From Demequina lignilytica (lineage in GTDB: Bacteria; Actinomycetota; Actinomycetes; Actinomycetales; Demequinaceae): DNA of 64,000 nt. Within the stretch, counting starts at the first letter, position 1, and each line of letters opens with the position of its first letter. The stretch is from the NCBI RefSeq assembly GCF_030418305.1, contig NZ_JAUHPX010000004.1:1-64000 (forward strand). Direction: 5' to 3'. The translations under genes and the position numbers were made by a program. This document shows positions 9,263 through 18,491 of this stretch, one piece after another. A model generated the notes under the pieces. It searched no databases, was not told where the DNA came from, and saw nothing but the letters and a program-made list of their open reading frames with translations.

Positions 9263-10210
9263 ATGACTCGACCCGCCTTCGGATTCGGCCTCGCGACCAT
9301 CGACAACAACGGGACGGTGCTCGACACCTGGTACCCCTCCCCCGCCCTCGGCGAACCGAAGGCCCGCGCGACGGCGCCCGCCCAGCTCAAGGCGGCCGAG
9401 CGCACCGACGACCTCCGCGACGTCCAGATCCGGCTGGTGAAGACCGTGATCGACCTGGACGAGGCGCCCGCCTCGGTCGAGGACGCCTACCTCCGCCTCC
9501 ACCTGCTCAGCCACCGCCTGGTCCAGCCTCACGGGCTCAACCTCGACGGCGTGTTCGGTGCCCTGACCAACGTCGTGTGGACCTCCGACGGCCCCTGCGC
9601 CATCGAGGGCTTCGAGCAGGTCCGCCTGCGCTACCGCGCGTTCGGGAAGCAGCTGACCGTCTACGGCGTCGACAAGTTCCCGCGCATGGTCGACTACGTG
9701 GTCCCGTCGGGCGTGCGCATCGCGGACTCCGACCGCGTGCGCCTGGGCGCGCACCTCGCGGAGGGCACCACCGTCATGCACGAGGGCTTCTGTAACTTCA
9801 ACGCCGGCACGCTCGGCCACTCGATGGTCGAGGGCCGCATCTCGGCCGGCGTGGTCGTGGGCGACGGTTCCGACGTCGGCGGCGGCGCCTCGATCATGGG
9901 CACCCTGTCGGGCGGCGGCAAGGAGATCATCTCGATCGGCCGGAACTCGCTGCTGGGCGCCAACTCGGGTCTCGGCATCCCGCTGGGCGACGACTGCATC
10001 GTCGAGGCCGGGCTCTACGTGACCGCCGGCTCCAAGGTGCTCCTCGTGGGCCAGACCGACGACGACGGGAACCCGCGCTACGTCAAGGCGCGCGAGCTCG
10101 CCGGCCAGGACGGCATCCTGTTCCGCCGCAACTCCGTCTCGGGCGCGCTCGAGGCGGTGCAGCGCCAGGGCAAGGGCGTCGAGCTCAACGCCGCGCTGCA
10201 CGCGAACTGA
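9263..10210 (+). CDS. dapD: Tetrahydrodipicolinate N-succinyltransferase
   Basis: A 315-residue acyltransferase of the actinobacterial DapD type. It succinylates tetrahydrodipicolinate using succinyl-CoA, the first step of the succinylase branch of lysine biosynthesis. An N-terminal domain is followed by a left-handed beta-helix with hexapeptide repeats (about residues 160-270), including the [13 protein letters not shown] and [14 protein letters not shown] stretches typical of the family. A GTG six bases upstream is an alternative start. The ATG fits a leaderless message better. Dap genes dapE and dapC are close by. Confidence 0.95.
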   Translation: MTRPAFGFGLATIDNNGTVLDTWYPSPALGEPKARATAPAQLKAAERTDDLRDVQIRLVKTVIDLDEAPASVEDAYLRLHLLSHRLVQPHGLNLDGVFGALTNVVWTSDGPCAIEGFEQVRLRYRAFGKQLTVYGVDKFPRMVDYVVPSGVRIADSDRVRLGAHLAEGTTVMHEGFCNFNAGTLGHSMVEGRISAGVVVGDGSDVGGGASIMGTLSGGGKEIISIGRNSLLGANSGLGIPLGDDCIVEAGLYVTAGSKVLLVGQTDDDGNPRYVKARELAGQDGILFRRNSVSGALEAVQRQGKGVELNAALHAN

Positions 10211-10211
10211 C

Positions 10212-11084
10212 GTGTCCCGCGGTCGTACCGCGGCGGCGTTCGGGGTGCTGGTCGCGGCCGCGGGGGGCGCCGCGGCAGGCCTCTACCTCTGGTCCGAGCA
10301 GCGGCCCGCGGAGCCGCCGACCTTCCGCTGCAGCGCGGTGCTCGGCGAGTCGACCTCGACCCTGACCGCCGAGCAGGCCGGCTACGCCGCGCTGATCGCC
10401 GCGGTCTCCGAGGGGCGCGACCTGCCCGCGCGCGCGACCACGATCGCCCTCGCGACCGCGATGCAGGAGTCCTCGCTGCGCAACCTCGACTACGGCGACC
10501 GCGACTCGCTCGGCCTGTTCCAGCAGCGGCCCTCGCAGGGCTGGGGCACCGAGGCCGAGGTGCAGGACCCGTACTACGCCACCGGCAGGTTCCTCGACTC
10601 GCTGGTGCGCGTCGACGGCTGGCAGGACATGGAGGTCACGGTCGCCGCCCAGCGCGTCCAGCGGTCGGCCTTCCCCGACGCCTACGCGCGCTGGGAGACG
10701 CTCGGCCGGATGTGGGCGTCGGCGCTCCGCGGCCAGACCGGCGGCGTCTCCGTCACCTGCGACGTCGGCGAGGGCGACGGCACCACGCCTCAGGACTTCG
10801 CCGACCGCATCGACGCCGACTTCGGCGAGGACGTCTACGCGGTGCGGGTGCTCGACGCGACCGACGACGACGTCTGGCTCGACGTCGCGCCCACGGTGGA
10901 CGATGCGGCGGCACGGGACGCCCTCGCGTCCTGGGCCGTCGCGGTGGCGGCGGAGGAGTCCGTGGCCGCCGTCTCCGTCGGCGGCGAGGGATGGACCGCG
11001 GCGGACGGTCTCGGGCCGGTGGACGCCCCGGCGGGCGCGATCGGAGCGGCGATCCGGCTCACGCTGGAGACGCCGCCCGGCTGA
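10212..11084 (+). CDS. Membrane-anchored lysozyme/transglycosylase-like protein
   Basis: A 290-residue protein starting with GTG one base after the dapD stop, so it is translationally linked. A hydrophobic helix at residues 7-27 suggests a signal anchor. Residues 50-170 resemble the lysozyme-like fold of actinobacterial secreted proteins: ATAMQESSLRN contains a candidate catalytic Glu, followed by SLGLFQQRPSQGWG and NPYYAT-like DPYYATGRF. The C-terminal 110 residues are acidic and of unknown role. A cell-wall hydrolase or scaffold role would fit the peptidoglycan-precursor neighbour, but activity is inferred only. Confidence 0.7.
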   Translation: MSRGRTAAAFGVLVAAAGGAAAGLYLWSEQRPAEPPTFRCSAVLGESTSTLTAEQAGYAALIAAVSEGRDLPARATTIALATAMQESSLRNLDYGDRDSLGLFQQRPSQGWGTEAEVQDPYYATGRFLDSLVRVDGWQDMEVTVAAQRVQRSAFPDAYARWETLGRMWASALRGQTGGVSVTCDVGEGDGTTPQDFADRIDADFGEDVYAVRVLDATDDDVWLDVAPTVDDAAARDALASWAVAVAAEESVAAVSVGGEGWTAADGLGPVDAPAGAIGAAIRLTLETPPG

Positions 11085-11090
11085 GGCGCG

Positions 11091-11378
11091 TCAGGACCCG
11101 CCCAGCTCGCCCTTCATCTTGCGGTACTCGCGCTCGATCCGCTCCTCGCTGGGACGGCCCGCGCCCGGCAGGAACGCGGCGGCCGCGGAGAAGGCGAGAC
11201 CGATGCCCATGCCGAGGATGGGCCAGGCCGGCCAGAAGTAGCCGCGCCCGTTCATCCACCAGATGAGGATGAACATGGCCCACAGGACCACGCACACGAC
11301 CAGGAACCAGTAGAAGCCGTTGCGGGCCTCCACCCGGCGCTTCGCCTCGCGCCGGAGAGCAGCGTCATCGACGTCCAT
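11091..11378 (-). CDS. Small 2TM-domain membrane protein
   Basis: A 95-residue protein with a charged N-terminus (alanine/arginine-rich helix), two closely spaced hydrophobic helices (about residues 22-42 and 52-72) separated by the short WWMNGRGYFWPAW loop, and a charged C-terminal helix. This matches the 2TM domain family. GAGGAG upstream of 11378 selects this ATG over one 12 codons earlier. Its stop converges on the upstream lysozyme-like gene with only 6 bp between. Function unknown. Confidence 0.75.
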   Translation of the reverse strand: MDVDDAALRREAKRRVEARNGFYWFLVVCVVLWAMFILIWWMNGRGYFWPAWPILGMGIGLAFSAAAAFLPGAGRPSEERIEREYRKMKGELGGS

Positions 11379-11442
11379 GTCACGCTCCTCGCGTCGGAGG
11401 GGACTCCCCTCCACAGTGACACGGGACGGCGCGACGTGCAGG

Positions 11443-12732
11443 TCAGCGGTCCTCGAGGCTCACGTAGTCGCGCTCGACCTCGCCCGTGTAGATCTGGCGC
11501 GGGCGGCCGATCTTGGTGCGCGGGTCGTTGAGCATCTCGCGGTAGTGGGCGATCCAGCCGGGCATCCGGCCCAGGGCGAACAGCGGGGTGAACATCGCCG
11601 TCGGGAACCCCATCGCCGAGTACAGCAGGCCCGTGTAGAAGTCCACGTTCGGGTAGAGCTTGCGCTCGATGAAGTAGTCGTCGGACAGCGCGATCTCCTC
11701 GAGCCGCTGCGCCATCTGGAACGTCTCGTCGGAGCCGCCGAGCTGGGTCAGCAGCTTGTCCGCGGTCTTCTTCACCACGGCGCCGCGCGGGTCGTAGGAC
11801 TTGTAGACGCGGTGGCCGAAGCCCATGAGGCGGGCGCCCTCGGCCTTGTCCTTGACCTTGGCCACGAACTGCTCGATGGTGTCGCCCGACTCCTTGATCT
11901 GGTCGAACATGCGCAGCGCCGCCTCGTTCGCGCCGCCATGGAGTGGGCCCGAGAGCGCGCCGACGCCGGCCGCGACCGAGGCGTAGATGTTGGCGTGCGA
12001 CGAGCCGACGATGCGCACGGTCGAGGTCGAGCAGTTCTGCTCATGGTCGCCGTGCAGGATCAGCAGCAGGTCGACGGCGCGGCGCACCGCGGGGTCGATC
12101 TCGATCTCGCCCGACTCCGGGGAGAAGGCGATGCGCATGAACTCGTCGACGTAGTGGCCGCCGCGGCGCGGCTCGATGAGGTCCCCGCCGCCGGCGCGGC
12201 GCTGGAGGTAGGCGATCACGGTCGCCGACTTCGCGAGCAGCAGGACCGTCGCGAGCTCGATCTGCTCGGGGCTGCGACCGACGGACTCCGGGTAGAACGT
12301 GCTCAGCGCGCTGATCGCGCCCGACAGCACGGCCATCGGGTGGGCGTCGCGCGGGAAGGCCCCGAGGAAGGTCTTGATGCCCTCGTGGACGTGCATGTGG
12401 CGCGCGACGCGGTTGTTGAGAGCCGTCAGCTGGTCCTGGGTCGGCAGCTCGCCGTGGATGAGCAGGTAGGCGACCTCGAGGAACGTCGAGTTCTCGGCGA
12501 GCTGCTCGATCGGGTAGCCGCGGTAGCGGAGGATGCCGGCGTCGCCGTCGATGTACGTGATCGAGGACTCGCACGAGGCGGTGTTCATGAAGCCCGGGTC
12601 GACGGTCACCAGCCCGGTGTCGCGGAGGAGGGTGGCCACGGAGACGCCGTCGTTGCCCACGGTCGCGCGCTCGATGGGAAGCTCGCGCGTGCTGCCGTCG
12701 ACAGTGAGCCTTGCGTCTACCACGTGTGCCAT
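11443..12732 (-). CDS. gltA: Citrate synthase
   Basis: A 429-residue type II citrate synthase that condenses oxaloacetate and acetyl-CoA at entry to the TCA cycle. The active-site regions are clear: the acetyl-CoA-binding HGGANEAALRMF region and GFGHRVYKSYDPR with the catalytic His; the C-terminal half ends with GRPRQIYTGEVERDYV as in hexameric bacterial enzymes. AAGGGGAGAA precedes the ATG. It is followed closely by the 2TM gene on the same strand. Confidence 0.97.
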   Translation of the reverse strand: MAHVVDARLTVDGSTRELPIERATVGNDGVSVATLLRDTGLVTVDPGFMNTASCESSITYIDGDAGILRYRGYPIEQLAENSTFLEVAYLLIHGELPTQDQLTALNNRVARHMHVHEGIKTFLGAFPRDAHPMAVLSGAISALSTFYPESVGRSPEQIELATVLLLAKSATVIAYLQRRAGGGDLIEPRRGGHYVDEFMRIAFSPESGEIEIDPAVRRAVDLLLILHGDHEQNCSTSTVRIVGSSHANIYASVAAGVGALSGPLHGGANEAALRMFDQIKESGDTIEQFVAKVKDKAEGARLMGFGHRVYKSYDPRGAVVKKTADKLLTQLGGSDETFQMAQRLEEIALSDDYFIERKLYPNVDFYTGLLYSAMGFPTAMFTPLFALGRMPGWIAHYREMLNDPRTKIGRPRQIYTGEVERDYVSLEDR

Positions 12733-12780
12733 ATTCTCCCCTTCGAAAAACGCACCCGATCGCCGTTCTTGAGCGTCGGT

Positions 12781-13890
12781 TTACCGATCGTTTGCGAGCC
12801 TACTAGAAGCGGAGGCGACTCCCGAATCACTGGCGGTGAGCGCGATGCGGACGTGCCGCCTCGCGGCCTCGCCGTAGAAGGCACCCGGAGCCGCCAGTAT
12901 GCCGTGTTCCGCCAGGAAGTCCAGGGTCTGCCAGCAATCCTCGTCGCGGGTGGCCCACAGGTACAGGCCTGCCGTCGAATGGTCCACGCGGAAGCCGGCC
13001 GCCTCGACCGCGGGCTTCAGCAGGTCGCGCCGGCGCCGGTAGCGCTCCTTCTGCTCGGCGACGTGCGCGTCGTCGCCCAGGGCCACGGTCATGGCCGCCT
13101 GCACGGGCGCCGGCATGATCATGCCGGCGTGCTTGCGCACCTCGAGCAGCGCGGTCACCACCGCGGGATCGCCGGCCGCGAAGGCGGCGCGGTATCCCGC
13201 GAGGTTCGACTGCTTCGACAGCGAGTAGACCGCCAGCACGCCCTCGTGCGACGAGCCGCAGACGGCGGGGTCGAGGATCGAGGGCACCGGGTCGGAGGTC
13301 CACGCGAGCTCCGCGTAGCACTCGTCGGAGGCGACCAGCGCGCCGATCTCGCGCGCGGCGGCGACCACCTCGGCGAGGTGCGAGGCGCCGGCCACAGCGC
13401 CGGTCGGGTTGGACGGCGAGTTCACCCACACGAGCCGCACCGAGGTGTCGCCGCGCCAGTCGTCGACGTCGTCGGTCGCCAACGGCGTCGCGCCGGCGAG
13501 CCGCGCGCCCACGTCGTACGTCGGGTAGGCGGCGCGCGGGTGCACCACCACGTCGCCCTCGCCGAGGCCGAGGTACGCGGGGAGCATCGCCACGAGCTCC
13601 TTGGAGCCCACGGTCGGGAGCACCGCCGCCGGGTCGACGCCGGGGGCGTGGCGACGCCGCGCGAACCACGCGGCCACCGCCTCGCGCAGCGCGGCCGTGC
13701 CGTGCGTGGTGGGGTAGCCCGGCGCGTCCGCGGCGGCCGCGAGCGCCTCGCGCACGATCGCGGGGGTGGGGTCGACCGGGGTGCCGACCGAGAGGTCGAC
13801 GAGCCCGTCGGGATGCGCGGCGGCGCGGGCGCGGTACGGCGCCAGCGAGTCCCACGGGAAGTCCGGCAGGGAACCCGGGCGCAGCCCCAT
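12781..13890 (-). CDS. dapC: Succinyldiaminopimelate aminotransferase
   Basis: A 369-residue PLP-dependent fold-type I aminotransferase, DapC type. It converts N-succinyl-2-amino-6-ketopimelate to N-succinyl-diaminopimelate. The PLP lysine is in SLSKQSNLAGYRAAF near residue 230 and the substrate-binding WVNSPSNPTG motif precedes it. The ATG at 13890 is 8 bp after the ferredoxin stop; the longer frame upstream overlaps that gene. Ferredoxin-dapC adjacency is conserved in actinobacteria (for example Rv1177-Rv1178). Confidence 0.93.
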   Translation of the reverse strand: MGLRPGSLPDFPWDSLAPYRARAAAHPDGLVDLSVGTPVDPTPAIVREALAAAADAPGYPTTHGTAALREAVAAWFARRRHAPGVDPAAVLPTVGSKELVAMLPAYLGLGEGDVVVHPRAAYPTYDVGARLAGATPLATDDVDDWRGDTSVRLVWVNSPSNPTGAVAGASHLAEVVAAAREIGALVASDECYAELAWTSDPVPSILDPAVCGSSHEGVLAVYSLSKQSNLAGYRAAFAAGDPAVVTALLEVRKHAGMIMPAPVQAAMTVALGDDAHVAEQKERYRRRRDLLKPAVEAAGFRVDHSTAGLYLWATRDEDCWQTLDFLAEHGILAAPGAFYGEAARRHVRIALTASDSGVASASSRLANDR

Positions 13891-13898
13891 CGGGCCGG

Positions 13899-14219
13899 TC
13901 AGCCGTTCTGCGCGGGGAGCGACTTGATGAGGTCGTGATCGTGCTCGATCAGGCCCATCTTGGCGGCGCCGCCGGGCGAGCCGATCTCCGAGAAGAACTC
14001 GACGTTCGCGTTGTAGTACTCGGACCACTTGTCCGGCACGTCGTCCTCGTAGTAGATGGCCTCGACGGGGCACACCGGCTCGCAGGCGCCGCAGTCGACG
14101 CACTCGTCCGGGTGGATGTAGAGCATCCGCTCACCCTCGTAGATGCAGTCGACCGGACACTCGTCGATGCACGCCTTGTCCTTGACGTCGACACACGGCA
14201 GAGCGATGACGTAGGTCAC
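13899..14219 (-). CDS. fdxA: Seven-iron ferredoxin
   Basis: A 106-residue [3Fe-4S][4Fe-4S] ferredoxin. The N-terminal half carries CVDVKDKACIDECPVDC, and DCGACEPVCP supplies the second CxxCxxxCP set. An electron carrier in the cytoplasm. The start is GTG with GGAGGAGG five bases upstream. It forms an operon with dapC. Confidence 0.94.
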   Translation of the reverse strand: MTYVIALPCVDVKDKACIDECPVDCIYEGERMLYIHPDECVDCGACEPVCPVEAIYYEDDVPDKWSEYYNANVEFFSEIGSPGGAAKMGLIEHDHDLIKSLPAQNG

Positions 14220-14267
14220 GGCGCCTCCTCCATCCTCGGGGTCATCAGGATGCGGTCATCATACAGC

Positions 14268-14273
14268 CGCGAC
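14268..14273 (-). promoter_or_regulatory. -10 box of the fdxA-dapC operon
   Basis: TATGAT on the minus strand (five of six consensus bases), about 50 bases before the GTG start at 14219. A -35 box is not obvious. Confidence 0.4.
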
Positions 14274-14323
14274 CGCCGCCACCAGACGCCCCGATACCCC
14301 GCACGGTACCGGCATCGTCCCCG

Positions 14324-16156
14324 CTAGACGCACTTCACGGCGTTGTCCGGACGGTACGTCCAGGTGAGGCTCTTCCTGTCCACGAGCTCGCCGTCGACGT
14401 AGCGCTCGCGCGTGTTGGTGATGGTGAAGCCGTCCTCGCCTCCGGGGTAGGCCTCGCAGTCCGGATCGTCCAGCTCGACGGTCGTGATGGGCGTGACATT
14501 GGTGCGCGCCGACGCGGACGTCTTCACCGTGTAGTACGGCGTCGACCAGATCTCGACGGTGAGCTTGGCGTCCTCGATGTACGCGCTCATCACCAGCGAG
14601 TAGGGGGTCGAGTTCTCGAAGACCATGTTGATCGAGCCGATGAACAGGGTGCTCTCCCGCCCCGCCGGGTAGCGCTGGAAGTACACGGAATGGGGACGAT
14701 GCGCGATGTCGTCCATGCCCGCGAAGTAGCCGGCGTTGTACGCGGTGGTGGAGACCTGCGACAGGCCTCCGCCGTAGCCCTCGGTGTGGATGCCGTTGAC
14801 GATCACGCCCGCCTGGTAGAAGCCGTTCTCCCCGTTGATCGGGGACAGCACCTCGGTGAGGTCGAAGCGCTCCCCCGGCTTCACCACGGTTCCCGTGATC
14901 AGCTCCGCGCCGCGCGCGAGGTTCTTGGTCCGGATCGGGTCGTACGGGACCGGGGTGCTGAAGGTCGAGACGATCTCCTTGAAGTCGTCGACCCCCAGGT
15001 CGTCGCTCGTGACGGTGGCCTCCGTGTCGCGGTACGGCAGCGTGCCGACCCGGTCGGCGGACGTCGCGGCGGCGACGACAGCCTCGCCCAGGGCGTCGGG
15101 GTCGATCGCGCGCCCGGTGGTCGAGTCGACCACCGTCAGCTGGTGGTCCGACGTGAAGCTGAAGGAGGCGGCGCTGGGGTCGCTCACGAGCGCGGGGTCC
15201 GCGCGCTCGAGCTCGGCCGCGATGGGCGCGCCGTCGATGACGAGCCGCAGCTCGCCTTCCTCCGCGACCACCGTCGCGTTCTCCACCATCTGCTCCGACG
15301 TGACGGTCGCGTCGCCGTTCTCGCCCGACATGAGCACGTCGGCGGCCAGCGTGGTCGCGTTGAGGTCGGCGGCGAAGCCCTCCGCCTCGGCTGTGGTGAC
15401 GGCGGGCTCGAGCGGCGCGGCGACCACCTCGACGGCGTCGACGGGCCACGCCTCCGCCACGATGTCCGCGCTCGCCTCGGTGTCGACTCCCTCGCCGTCG
15501 ACACCCGGCGTGACCGCGGCGCCGGTGGAGGAGACGGTGACGACCGCGTCCTGAGGCTCCGCCACGAGGTTGTCGGCGACCGCGTCGACGGCCGCGACCA
15601 GCGCGTCGCGGTCGACGCCGGTGACGGGATCGACGTCGACCTCGGCGCCGCTGAACGCCCGCATGATGCGCATGGGCGACAGGCTGAAGGACAGCAGGGA
15701 GTCGACCGTGGCGGCGGCGTCCGCGCTCAGGCCCGCCTCGGTCGGGTCGATGAGCGTGCCGCGCTCGTCGATCGTCAGCGTCACCGGCGCGTCCTGCACC
15801 TCGGCGAAGGCGGGCTCGAGCGCCGCGACCGCGGCGGCGCGCTGGAGCCCGCCGATGTCGACGCCCAGCACCCGTGTGCCGTCGGGCACTCGCGCGGAGG
15901 CGTAGAAGGCCGCCACCACGTATGCGCCCGCGACCATCACGAGCAGGCCGAACGCGACCCAGCGACCCCAGTGGCCTGACGCGGCGGGCGGCCCGTCCTC
16001 GTCGACCGGCGCCTGGTCCTCGGCGGGATCGTCGTGCCCGACGCCCGCATCGTCCCGCGACGCGCGAGCCTCCACGTCGACGGCATCGTCCTCGGGCGAC
16101 TCCTGCAGGTACGGCTCGACCTCGGTGTCGCGGTCGCCCCCCTCGCCCCGCGTCAT
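14324..16156 (-). CDS. VanW family protein with peptidoglycan-binding-like domain
   Basis: A 610-residue envelope protein. Residues 1-65 are acidic and cytoplasmic, one transmembrane helix lies at about 66-87, then two repeats resembling the YoaR-type putative peptidoglycan-binding domain, and a C-terminal VanW domain from about residue 390 (KPGERFDLTEVLSPINGENGF, followed by GGGLSQVSTTAYNAGYFAG). The ATG overlaps the stop of the upstream small membrane gene (ATGA). VanW is linked to glycopeptide resistance clusters in some Gram-positives, but no van genes are here, so a cell-wall role is all that can be said. Confidence 0.85.
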   Translation of the reverse strand: MTRGEGGDRDTEVEPYLQESPEDDAVDVEARASRDDAGVGHDDPAEDQAPVDEDGPPAASGHWGRWVAFGLLVMVAGAYVVAAFYASARVPDGTRVLGVDIGGLQRAAAVAALEPAFAEVQDAPVTLTIDERGTLIDPTEAGLSADAAATVDSLLSFSLSPMRIMRAFSGAEVDVDPVTGVDRDALVAAVDAVADNLVAEPQDAVVTVSSTGAAVTPGVDGEGVDTEASADIVAEAWPVDAVEVVAAPLEPAVTTAEAEGFAADLNATTLAADVLMSGENGDATVTSEQMVENATVVAEEGELRLVIDGAPIAAELERADPALVSDPSAASFSFTSDHQLTVVDSTTGRAIDPDALGEAVVAAATSADRVGTLPYRDTEATVTSDDLGVDDFKEIVSTFSTPVPYDPIRTKNLARGAELITGTVVKPGERFDLTEVLSPINGENGFYQAGVIVNGIHTEGYGGGLSQVSTTAYNAGYFAGMDDIAHRPHSVYFQRYPAGRESTLFIGSINMVFENSTPYSLVMSAYIEDAKLTVEIWSTPYYTVKTSASARTNVTPITTVELDDPDCEAYPGGEDGFTITNTRERYVDGELVDRKSLTWTYRPDNAVKCV

Positions 16157-16512
16157 GCGCGGACTGCCTCGTCACGTCCGAGGAGCAGCGACCGCGGGAG
16201 GAAGGCCGCGACCACGACAGCGACCGACCCGCCGATCACCCAGCCCAGGCCGAGCGCGTCGACCGCGATCAGCGCCGACCCGCCGGGACCCTCGCCCGCG
16301 AGAGGCACCGTGACCAGCATCCAGGCGCCCGCCAGCACGCCCAGCCCGGCGAAGCCTCGCCACGTGCGGGCGAACACGCTCGCCACCCCCACGAGCAGCA
16401 CGCAGAGCGTCAGCCCGACCCAGCCGTACGAGCGATGCGCGCCGCCTCCCACGAGCGCCACGATGGCACCGAGCAGGGCGATCACGACGTACGAGCCGAT
16501 GATGCGAGCCAT
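16153..16512 (-). CDS. Small multi-pass membrane protein
   Basis: A 119-residue, very hydrophobic protein beginning MARIIGSYVVIALLGA with about four membrane helices and a charged tail (GRDEAVRA). The stop overlaps the VanW start, so the pair is translationally coupled. An ATG three codons upstream is equally possible. It is the tail of a long minus-strand open frame whose upstream part is a shadow of typA. Function unknown. Confidence 0.65.
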   Translation of the reverse strand: MARIIGSYVVIALLGAIVALVGGGAHRSYGWVGLTLCVLLVGVASVFARTWRGFAGLGVLAGAWMLVTVPLAGEGPGGSALIAVDALGLGWVIGGSVAVVVAAFLPRSLLLGRDEAVRA

Positions 16513-16535
16513 GGAGCCCATGGTAGGGGCGGGGG

Positions 16536-18437
16536 TCAGGCGTTCTGGCGCTTGGCGCGCGAGGCCGCGCGAGCCCGCTCGGTGCCGTCGAGGATCACCT
16601 TGCGGATGCGGACCTTCTCCGGCGTCACCTCGACGCACTCGTCCTCGCGGGCGAACTCGAGGGACTCCTCGAGCGTGAGGCGGCGCGGCGGGGCCAGGCG
16701 CTCGAGCTCCTCCGCCGTGGACGAGCGGATGTTGTTGAGCTTCTTCTCCTTGGTGATGTTGACGTCCATGTCCTCGTTGCGCGAGTTCTCGCCGATCACC
16801 ATGCCCTCGTAGGTGTCCTCGGTGGGACCGACGAAGAAGGTGCCGCGGTCCTGGAGGGCCATGAGCGCGTTCGAGGTGACCGCGCCGGCGCGGTCCGCGA
16901 CGAGCGAGCCGTTGGTGCGGTACTCGATCAGACCCGCCCACGGCTCGTAGCCGTGCGCGATGGACGAGGCGATCCCCGTGCCGCGGGTGTCGGTGAGGAA
17001 CTGGCTGCGGAAGCCGATGAGGCCGCGCGCGGGGACGATGAACTCCATGCGGACCCAGCCGGTGCCGTGGTTCGACATCGACTCCATGCGGCCCTTGCGC
17101 GAGGCGAGCAGCTGCGTCACGGCGCCGAGGTGCTCCTCCGGCACGTCGATGGTCATGTGCTCCATGGGCTCGTGCAGCTTGCCGTCGACCTCGCGGGTGA
17201 CCACCTGCGGCTTGCCGACCGTGAGCTCGTAGCCCTCGCGGCGCATCTGCTCCACCAGGATCGCGAGCGCGAGCTCGCCGCGGCCCTGGACCTCCCACGA
17301 GTCGGGGCGCTCGGTCGGCAGCACGCGGATCGAGACGTTGCCGATCAGCTCCTTCTCGAGGCGGTCCTTCACCTGGCGGGCGGTGACCTTGGCGCCCTTG
17401 ACGCGGCCGGCCAGCGGCGAGGTGTTGATGCCGATGGTCATCGAGATCGCCGGGTCGTCGACCTGGATCAGCGGCAGCGGACGGGGGTCCTCGAGGTCCG
17501 TGAGGGTCTCGCCGATGGTGATCTCCTCGATGCCGGCGACGGCGACGATGTCGCCCGCCTTGGCGGACTCGGCCGGCACGCGGTCGAGGCCCTTGGTCTC
17601 GAGCAGCTCCGTGATCTTCACCTGCTTGATGGAGCCGTCCTTGCGTGCCCACGCGACCTGCTGGCCCTTGCGGATCTCGCCGTTGTAGACGCGCAGCAGC
17701 GCGAGGCGGCCGAGGAACGGCGAGGCGTCCAGGTTGGTGACGTGCGCCTGGAGCGGCGCGCCCTCGTCGAAGGAGGGCGCGGGGATGCGCTCCATGATCA
17801 CCTTGAACAGGGGCTCGACGGAGTCGCCGTCCGGGAGCGTGCCGTCCGCGGGCTGGGCGAGCGAGGCGATGCCGGCCTTCGCGGAGGCGTAGACGACGGG
17901 CACCTCGAGCAGCGCGTCGACGTCGAGGTCCGGGACCTCGTCCTCGAGGTCGGAGGCGAGACCCAGGAGCAGGTCGTGCGTCTCCTCGACCACCTCGTCG
18001 ATGCGGGAGTCGGGGCGGTCCACCTTGTTCACGACGATGATGACGGGCAGCTTGGCCGCGAGCGCCTTGCGGAGCACGAACCGGGTCTGCGGCAGCGGGC
18101 CCTCGGACGCGTCCACGAGCAGCACCACCCCGTCGACCATCGACAGGCCGCGCTCGACCTCGCCGCCGAAGTCCGCGTGGCCCGGGGTGTCGATCACGTT
18201 GATGGTGACGCCCTCGGGACCGGCGGCCTCGCCGGTGTACCGGATCGCGGTGTTCTTCGCGAGGATCGTGATGCCCTTCTCGCGCTCGAGGTCGCCGGAG
18301 TCCATCGCACGGTCCTCGACATGGGCGTGGTCGCCGTAGGCGCCGCCCTGGACGAGCATGGCGTCGACGAGGGTGGTCTTGCCGTGGTCGACGTGGGCGA
18401 CGATCGCGACGTTGCGCAGGTCGGAGCGCAGGGGCAT
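16536..18437 (-). CDS. typA: Translational GTPase TypA/BipA
   Basis: A 633-residue ribosome-associated GTPase. The P-loop AHVDHGKTTLVDAML is at residue 15, DTPGHADFGGEVER is the G3 region with switch II, and NKVDRPD is G4. Elongation-factor domains II, III and V follow, and the C-terminal TypA-specific domain contains EFIVPARGLIGFRSQFLTDT. It acts in ribosome assembly and stress adaptation. The C-terminus ends in basic RAKRQNA. Confidence 0.96.
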   Translation of the reverse strand: MPLRSDLRNVAIVAHVDHGKTTLVDAMLVQGGAYGDHAHVEDRAMDSGDLEREKGITILAKNTAIRYTGEAAGPEGVTINVIDTPGHADFGGEVERGLSMVDGVVLLVDASEGPLPQTRFVLRKALAAKLPVIIVVNKVDRPDSRIDEVVEETHDLLLGLASDLEDEVPDLDVDALLEVPVVYASAKAGIASLAQPADGTLPDGDSVEPLFKVIMERIPAPSFDEGAPLQAHVTNLDASPFLGRLALLRVYNGEIRKGQQVAWARKDGSIKQVKITELLETKGLDRVPAESAKAGDIVAVAGIEEITIGETLTDLEDPRPLPLIQVDDPAISMTIGINTSPLAGRVKGAKVTARQVKDRLEKELIGNVSIRVLPTERPDSWEVQGRGELALAILVEQMRREGYELTVGKPQVVTREVDGKLHEPMEHMTIDVPEEHLGAVTQLLASRKGRMESMSNHGTGWVRMEFIVPARGLIGFRSQFLTDTRGTGIASSIAHGYEPWAGLIEYRTNGSLVADRAGAVTSNALMALQDRGTFFVGPTEDTYEGMVIGENSRNEDMDVNITKEKKLNNIRSSTAEELERLAPPRRLTLEESLEFAREDECVEVTPEKVRIRKVILDGTERARAASRAKRQNA

Positions 18438-18491
18438 GCGGGAACTCGTTTCGTGTCTGGGATTCCGGTCCGACGTGGACCGGGGGACATT

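Noticed and set aside
11320..13938. Long plus-strand open frame of 872 codons across gltA and dapC
   Set aside because: It is fully antisense to citrate synthase and DapC, His/Arg/Val-rich and without any domain. This is the usual shadow of high-GC genes on the opposite strand.
14324..16156. VanW protein as a vancomycin-resistance gene
   Set aside because: No vanHAX, vanY or two-component system is nearby; VanW-domain proteins are common in actinobacterial envelopes.
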